Assembly: GCA_910576535.1 (NCBI GenBank)
Contig: CAJTKK010000026.1
Location: 1-8,872 of the forward strand
Length of the DNA stretch: 8,872 bases
Direction: 5' to 3'
Origin: an uncultured Lachnospiraceae bacterium
GTDB taxonomy: Bacteria > Bacillota > Clostridia > Lachnospirales > Lachnospiraceae
Shown piece after piece: positions 5,507-8,872 of the stretch. Below the pieces are notes generated by a model. The model had not been told where the DNA came from and did no database searches. It saw only the letters and a list, made by a program, of their open reading frames with translations. The translations under genes were made by a program, and so were the position numbers. Positions within the stretch are counted from its first letter, which is position 1; each line of letters begins with the position of its first letter.

Positions 5507-5676
5507 CTTCTCATTCCTACCTTTCTTTTGATCTCGCCCATCCTTGCATTGATTTCTTCGGCATATTCCCGATTTTGGGCGGTTGTGTTGGCTCTTGCCC
5601 CACCGTTGAAGCTTTTAAGGATTGCGGCTTCATCCCGGCGGCGTTCATCTGTTTTAATTATCACGTTTGCAGCCAT
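5503..5676 (-). CDS. Small hypothetical protein (57 aa)
   Basis: A 57-codon reading frame starts at 5676 with MAANVIIKTDERRRDEAA and ends in TGA at 5505-5503. It is supported by an ideal AGGAGG site 10 nt before the ATG, by starting three bases after the stop of the 164-aa gene, and by an ATGA overlap with the next gene. It also fills an otherwise empty stretch exactly. The product is highly charged (many Arg, Glu and Lys) and predicted mostly helical. It has no membrane segment or Cys. The function is unknown; small charged proteins at this point in tail operons are common but uncharacterised. Confidence 0.8.
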   Translation of the reverse strand: MAANVIIKTDERRRDEAAILKSFNGGARANTTAQNREYAEEINARMGEIKRKVGMRR

Positions 5677-5679
5677 CTT

Positions 5680-6174
5680 TTACATTCCTCCTGTGACATA
5701 GATTCGCAGCTTTGCGCTTGTTGCGCTCCCAGTGTATCTAACTTTGAATGCGTTGGATGCAAGGTCGTAAAACTCCACGCTCTCCACATATCCGCCGGAA
5801 CACTCCAAAATCTTATAGTGAAGCTGATAATCCGTATTGTTGAGGTACTTTGTAAGTGCCACGGTTGCGATTGCGTTTGTGGCCGGGTATTTCCGGGAAT
5901 TGGAAAGTGTCACATCAAACTGCTGCCCGGTAAGGCTTTCGATCACTCCGGCCTGCTGCCGGCCTGTCGTAAACATAAGGTTTGCGACAAGTTGCCCCTC
6001 CAGAATCCCTAAATCCATATGGCCGAAATTTCTTGCGCTTTGCGGCGTTCCTTGCTGCTCGATTTCTCCGGGGGATGGGGTCAAGTAGACAAGCCCCGGC
6101 CCCTCCCCGTTCGTCATCATGAAACGGCGCATGAATTGTACAATATGGTCTTTCCACTTAACAGGTATATACAT
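5680..6174 (-). CDS. Tail-region protein of unknown function (164 aa)
   Basis: This 164-aa protein is not assigned to a named family. It starts MYIPVKWKDHIVQF at 6174, after an AAAGGAG site about 12 nt upstream. Visible features are a Gly/Pro-rich stretch (GEGPGLVYLTPSPGEIEQQG, about 23-42), a middle with NSRKYPATNAIATVALTKYL (about 92-111), and a beta-rich end (VESVEFYDLASNAFKVRYTG). No membrane segment or signal peptide is seen. The N-terminal half reads like short tail-fibre or baseplate attachment proteins of Clostridia phages, and the position between tail protein I and the DGR variable protein fits a fibre adaptor role, but this is inference. The ribosome site of the next gene (AGGAGG) lies within its last codons, three bases before the next start. 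Confidence 0.75.
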   Translation of the reverse strand: MYIPVKWKDHIVQFMRRFMMTNGEGPGLVYLTPSPGEIEQQGTPQSARNFGHMDLGILEGQLVANLMFTTGRQQAGVIESLTGQQFDVTLSNSRKYPATNAIATVALTKYLNNTDYQLHYKILECSGGYVESVEFYDLASNAFKVRYTGSATSAKLRIYVTGGM

Positions 6175-6197
6175 CTTTGCAACTATCTCCTTTCCTT

Positions 6198-6506
6198 TTA
6201 CTCCGTGGTCTGCTTAATTGCTATTGTGTATCGGTACAGGATTCCTTCAGAAAACGATTCCTTATTGATGGATTCCGTGCCGGAAGCAAAGATTCCGCCG
6301 TCCACATTGTAAAATTCTATTTTGCTGATCTGATTCGGTGCATCATGCCCGAATAAGATGTAAGCCGCAAAGCGTCCGTCCGGCAATACATCAACCTTGT
6401 ACACGTTGATTTTGTGCCAATTTCCGCCGGAATAATACTTTGCGTATGCCACACGGTTTTTGAGATAGTTCTTTAATGCCGCTATCTCTCCATTGCTCAT
6501 TAGCAT
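6198..6506 (-). CDS. Small phage tail-region protein of unknown function (102 aa)
   Basis: This 102-aa product is not recognised. It has no signal peptide or membrane segment. The N-terminus is helical (NGEIAALKNYLKNRVAYAKYY) and the rest is beta-rich with many aromatic residues, including KINVYKVDVLPDGRFAAYIL and SKIEFYNVDG. The start at 6506 follows AAAGGAG with 10-nt spacing. The gene sits 20 bp after the tail protein I gene and 23 bp before the 164-aa gene, within the tail-tip operon. The C-terminal half resembles the end of the 164-aa product (SKIEFYNVDG against ESVEFYDLAS, each followed by a final beta strand), so the two may share a fold. A structural or chaperone role in tail fibre assembly is possible but is inferred from position only. 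Confidence 0.75.
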   Translation of the reverse strand: MLMSNGEIAALKNYLKNRVAYAKYYSGGNWHKINVYKVDVLPDGRFAAYILFGHDAPNQISKIEFYNVDGGIFASGTESINKESFSEGILYRYTIAIKQTTE

Positions 6507-6526
6507 AGTGCTTTCTCTCCTTTCCT

Positions 6527-7552
6527 TTACACATCCTCGGATGCAAATTTATTATTATCAACACGGTATTCAAAAGGGATTGCATCGCCGGATTCTGCAA
6601 TATCAAGCGATTCCTCCGCAAACTCCGCCGCCATAGCGTAATTCGGAAATGTGCCGCTTTCCGTTTGATTGTCCATGTTGTAATCGAATGATTGTGAATT
6701 GATGCCGTTTTCGGCGCACAATTCCCCTTCTGCAAGCTGTAATCCCATAGCATAGTCCGGGGTCGTGCCTGTTTCGGTCTGATCGTCCATGCCGTAAGCT
6801 AATGGGATTGCGCTTCCATCATTCCCAACGGAAAGAAGCCCTTCCGCAAGTTTTAATCCCATAGCGTAATCCGGGGTCGTGCCGGCCGGCTCATAATCTG
6901 TTTGATACAGTTCCCTATTGCCGGACAACTGCAGGCCGCTTTCCGCCGTGCGTAATCCCATTGCATAATCCGGGGCTGTGCCGCAATAAAAATCATTGCT
7001 GCAAGGCTCAAAGGACAGGCGGCTATAATCTGAATCATTATGTATTACAAGTGTGCTTTTGCTTTGCAGAACAAGATAGTCAATGATTGACCGGGCGTTT
7101 TTTACCTCGTTTACATATTTCAAAAACTCGGACATTTCGACTGTAGTAACGGCGGATGATACCGCTATCCTAAAATGGAATGCTTCCCCGGCGTAGCTGT
7201 ACCATTCTTCGATGCTTGTATCGTTGTTCTGGAAAACAATGTTTATCATTTCTTCCATTGCCGCCGATGTGCCTAATTTCATGTACCAGTATTGAGAATT
7301 TGCTATCAGCTTGCGCTTCACATCCGGCGCAAGGGATGAATTGTAAAATAGTGTCCGGCTGTCCGCTGCCATGTAATCAAGGTATTTTTCATCCACCGAT
7401 TCCACGGCGCACCAAACTTTTATCTTTTCCGTGCGCTCTATCAGCTTTTTAATCTGTTTGTCGCAAGCATACATGAATGCTTTCGTCCGGGCATCCTTTA
7501 AGTTTGCCGGGGTAGATAGATATAATCCGCCGATTTCAGAAAGACTAATCAT
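6527..7552 (-). CDS. Tail protein I-like (P2 gpI-type) with a C-terminal DYAMG-repeat extension
   Basis: This 341-aa protein lies directly after baseplate J, the position of P2 gene I, whose product links the baseplate to the tail fibre. Residues 1 to about 185 resemble that family: a short N-terminal LSEIGGLYLSTPANLKD segment, then amphipathic helices and a conserved-looking aromatic region (YWYMKLGTSAAMEEMINIVF, 88-107). Residues 191-334 are different. They hold four degenerate tandem repeats starting at about 191, 224, 262 and 300, each opening with G(T/A/F)xP(D/N)YAM and then a (L/F)AE-type helix. Repeat lengths are about 33, 38, 38 and 35 aa. The extension is acidic and rich in Gly, Asn and Asp. 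It could be a fibre-attachment or adhesive region, but no known repeat family is recognised. The start overlaps the end of gpJ by 8 bp. Confidence 0.75.
   Translation of the reverse strand: MISLSEIGGLYLSTPANLKDARTKAFMYACDKQIKKLIERTEKIKVWCAVESVDEKYLDYMAADSRTLFYNSSLAPDVKRKLIANSQYWYMKLGTSAAMEEMINIVFQNNDTSIEEWYSYAGEAFHFRIAVSSAVTTVEMSEFLKYVNEVKNARSIIDYLVLQSKSTLVIHNDSDYSRLSFEPCSNDFYCGTAPDYAMGLRTAESGLQLSGNRELYQTDYEPAGTTPDYAMGLKLAEGLLSVGNDGSAIPLAYGMDDQTETGTTPDYAMGLQLAEGELCAENGINSQSFDYNMDNQTESGTFPNYAMAAEFAEESLDIAESGDAIPFEYRVDNNKFASEDV
6551..6982 (-). repeat. Four in-frame degenerate repeats (DYAMG repeats) in the tail protein I-like gene
   Basis: The repeat units begin at about 6982, 6883, 6769 and 6655. 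The best-conserved core encodes GT(T/A/F)P(D/N)YAM. It is visible on the plus strand as near-copies of catagcgtaatccggggtc, seen around 6745, 6858, 6957 and, more diverged, near 6632. Unit length is about 99, 114, 114 and 105 bp. The units vary around the core but keep the reading frame, so they are old protein repeats rather than recent DNA duplications. Confidence 0.8.
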
Positions 7553-8702
7553 TCTCTAGCCCTCCATAAGCCATTTTTACAGATTTTGCGGATGCTATTT
7601 CCGTATTTGTGATTATTTTATATGACGGTTTTCTGATTTCCGCCCTTTTCACGCCGGCCGCTCTCAAAAATTCCACAAGCACATCCGTGTTGATGTCTGC
7701 CCCTATATGGGTTTTTTGCCATGCCACATAGGCATCCTTGGCTTCCTCCGCCGCTGCCTGTATTGCTTCCACATTTTCCTTGCTGCTCCGCCCGATATAG
7801 TAAGTAAAATCAAGGTCATATTCCACGACATCCGGCGCAGCCACCGACATTTTATCCGTAAGCGGACGGATGGCGGATGTCGTGAGGTAATCCGTCAGAT
7901 CGGCAAGGAAAGCGGCGGATGGCAAGGCCCCGTCTGTAAGCACAAGCCGGATGTCCACTTCTGCATCCTCTGTGGTATTCACTTTTACATCCTCTATCGC
8001 CGCCGAATTGTATTGACGCACCCAATATATATAAGCATCCTCCGGGCCGGCGGTCGAATAAGACGATGGGGCAAGAAATATCCTCTCACGGAAAGCGGAA
8101 TCTGTTTCTTCTCCGCTTCCGCCGTCCGATGCGCTGATATTCTCCACGCTCGCAATATAGGGGATTTTGTCCGCCATTGCGTTAATCTGTCCGGGTATAT
8201 ACTGATTTCCAACCGTGCCTAATTCCGTACAAGTAGCCGGAACATCGACAAAAAGCTGTCCGGGGGCAATCTCCGCATAGTCATCCGTTGCAAAAAAGAC
8301 ATTATCCCCGGCGGTTGCCCTTTTCCCCTGTGGAATTGCCGTAACCTGTGTACGGGCTTCCGAAAGGGAGAAGCGAAGTACCGTAACGGCCGGCCGGGAA
8401 TCTTGTTTAAATGTCTTTTTCATCGCCCCCAAGTGTTTCAGATAATTACCATAGGCATATTTAAGGAAATTCATTTTGAAGCCCCTGTCTATGCACTGAT
8501 AAGCTTGGTAAAGCTTGTTTGCCACCACATTTAATTTGATGCGGTCTTTGTCTGCCGGATAAAGCGTCACGGATTCCCCCGTTTCCTCTTTATAGTTCGA
8601 TTCAAAGTCCGCAATCATTTCTTTTTTCATGCTCTCTATATCCACATCATCAATCACGGAAATATCCGGCAAATTATAAAGATTCTGAATGTTAATCGCC
8701 AT
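7545..8702 (-). CDS. Baseplate J-like (gp47-like) protein
   Basis: This 385-aa protein fits the phage baseplate assembly protein J family (P2 gpJ, Mu gp47) in length and layout. An alpha-helical N-terminal third (about 20-100) is followed by a beta-rich middle that begins near TVLRFSLSEA and contains a GKRATAGDNVFFATDD segment. A GSGEETDSAFRERI motif sits near 195-208, with an alpha/beta C-terminal domain after it. The GxETDxxxRxRI-type motif is typical of the family. The protein forms part of the wedge rim of a contractile-tail baseplate. The ATG is preceded by an AAAGGTGG-like site and lies inside the end of the gp25 gene; the stop codon overlaps the next gene by 8 bp. Both overlaps indicate one operon. 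The family call is from recognised motifs and synteny, not from a search. Confidence 0.88.
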   Translation of the reverse strand: MAINIQNLYNLPDISVIDDVDIESMKKEMIADFESNYKEETGESVTLYPADKDRIKLNVVANKLYQAYQCIDRGFKMNFLKYAYGNYLKHLGAMKKTFKQDSRPAVTVLRFSLSEARTQVTAIPQGKRATAGDNVFFATDDYAEIAPGQLFVDVPATCTELGTVGNQYIPGQINAMADKIPYIASVENISASDGGSGEETDSAFRERIFLAPSSYSTAGPEDAYIYWVRQYNSAAIEDVKVNTTEDAEVDIRLVLTDGALPSAAFLADLTDYLTTSAIRPLTDKMSVAAPDVVEYDLDFTYYIGRSSKENVEAIQAAAEEAKDAYVAWQKTHIGADINTDVLVEFLRAAGVKRAEIRKPSYKIITNTEIASAKSVKMAYGGLEND

Positions 8703-8872
8703 TGTATGTAAGCACCACCTTTGGAATTATTTTATCTTCTCTGCACTCAAAATTTATTTCGACAACTGCTAATCTAGGCTCGTATCTGTCTATCTGCTCT
8801 ATTGCCTGTACGCTGAAAGCACCCTTTGCGGCATATACAGGCCGCCCGATGATGTCACTTGACACAAGCCCC
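8692..8872 (-). CDS. gp25/gpW-like baseplate wedge protein (C-terminal part, 5' end outside window)
   Basis: Sixty codons of the C-terminal end are visible, entering from the right edge and ending in TAA at 8694-8692. The translation includes the stretch QAIEQIDRYEPRLAVVEINF. It matches the family pattern of the T4 gp25/GPW baseplate proteins, in which a short helix is followed by an 'EPR' turn and a beta strand. In contractile-tail phages gp25 is part of the inner baseplate wedge and helps join baseplate to sheath. The stop overlaps the start of the baseplate J gene by 11 bp, so the two are translationally coupled. Gene order gp25, gpJ, gpI is the P2-like baseplate order and supports the call. 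The start and the N-terminal part are not in the window, so full length cannot be judged. Confidence 0.8.
   Translation of the reverse strand, partial: GLVSSDIIGRPVYAAKGAFSVQAIEQIDRYEPRLAVVEINFECREDKIIPKVVLTYNGD

Noticed and set aside
1..8872. CRISPR array, tRNA, rRNA, insertion sequence, integrase or attachment site
   Set aside because: No short regularly spaced repeats, no tRNA cloverleaf pattern, and no transposase or integrase motifs were seen. The repeats present are TR/VR, LysM and DYAMG coding repeats.

Overview
The window looks like the late tail-and-lysis part of a tailed phage or prophage of a low-to-mid GC Firmicute, most likely a gut Clostridia-type host. The evidence is the strong AAAGGAG-type ribosome sites 8-12 nt before most starts, a contractile-tail (myovirus-like) baseplate set, and an XhlA-holin-endolysin cassette. 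All convincing genes are on the minus strand, so transcription runs from high to low coordinates. Nothing on the plus strand is convincing. The window cannot show whether the element is an intact phage, a prophage or a tailocin.

In transcription order: (1) Baseplate and tail tip, 8872-6527: the C-terminal end of a gp25-like baseplate wedge protein, a baseplate J-like protein, and a tail protein I-like protein with an unusual C-terminal extension of four DYAMG repeats. (2) Tail-tip or fibre-associated genes of unknown function, 6506-5102: proteins of 102, 164, 57 and 134 aa, tightly packed with ATGA-type or short overlaps. The 57-aa gene is easily missed. (3) A complete diversity-generating retroelement (DGR), 5109-2157: a variable protein with a C-type-lectin-like C-terminus, the accessory protein Avd, a 120-bp template repeat (TR) and a reverse transcriptase (RT). 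The order VP-Avd-TR-RT is that of the Bordetella phage BPP-1 DGR. (4) Lysis, 2114-1: an XhlA-like membrane protein, a small two-helix holin candidate, and a modular endolysin (CHAP/NlpC-like peptidase, phage-lysozyme-like domain, at least two LysM repeats) that runs off the left edge.

The main result is the DGR. TR (3432-3551) and the variable repeat VR (4115-4234) align over 120 bp without gaps. They differ at 13 positions, and every difference is at an adenine of the TR coding strand. This is the mark of adenine-specific mutagenic retrohoming, and the lack of any other difference suggests recent activity. The 13 changes alter 12 residues (296-325) in the last 40 residues of the 333-aa variable protein. 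That protein is encoded just after the baseplate/tail genes and is probably the receptor-binding or display tip. The RT carries the DGR-type IGNLTSQ motif, but its catalytic box reads TADD instead of YxDD, which is unusual. Hairpins lie downstream of both VR and TR. The VR hairpin may be a terminator, a DGR target-recognition element, or both.
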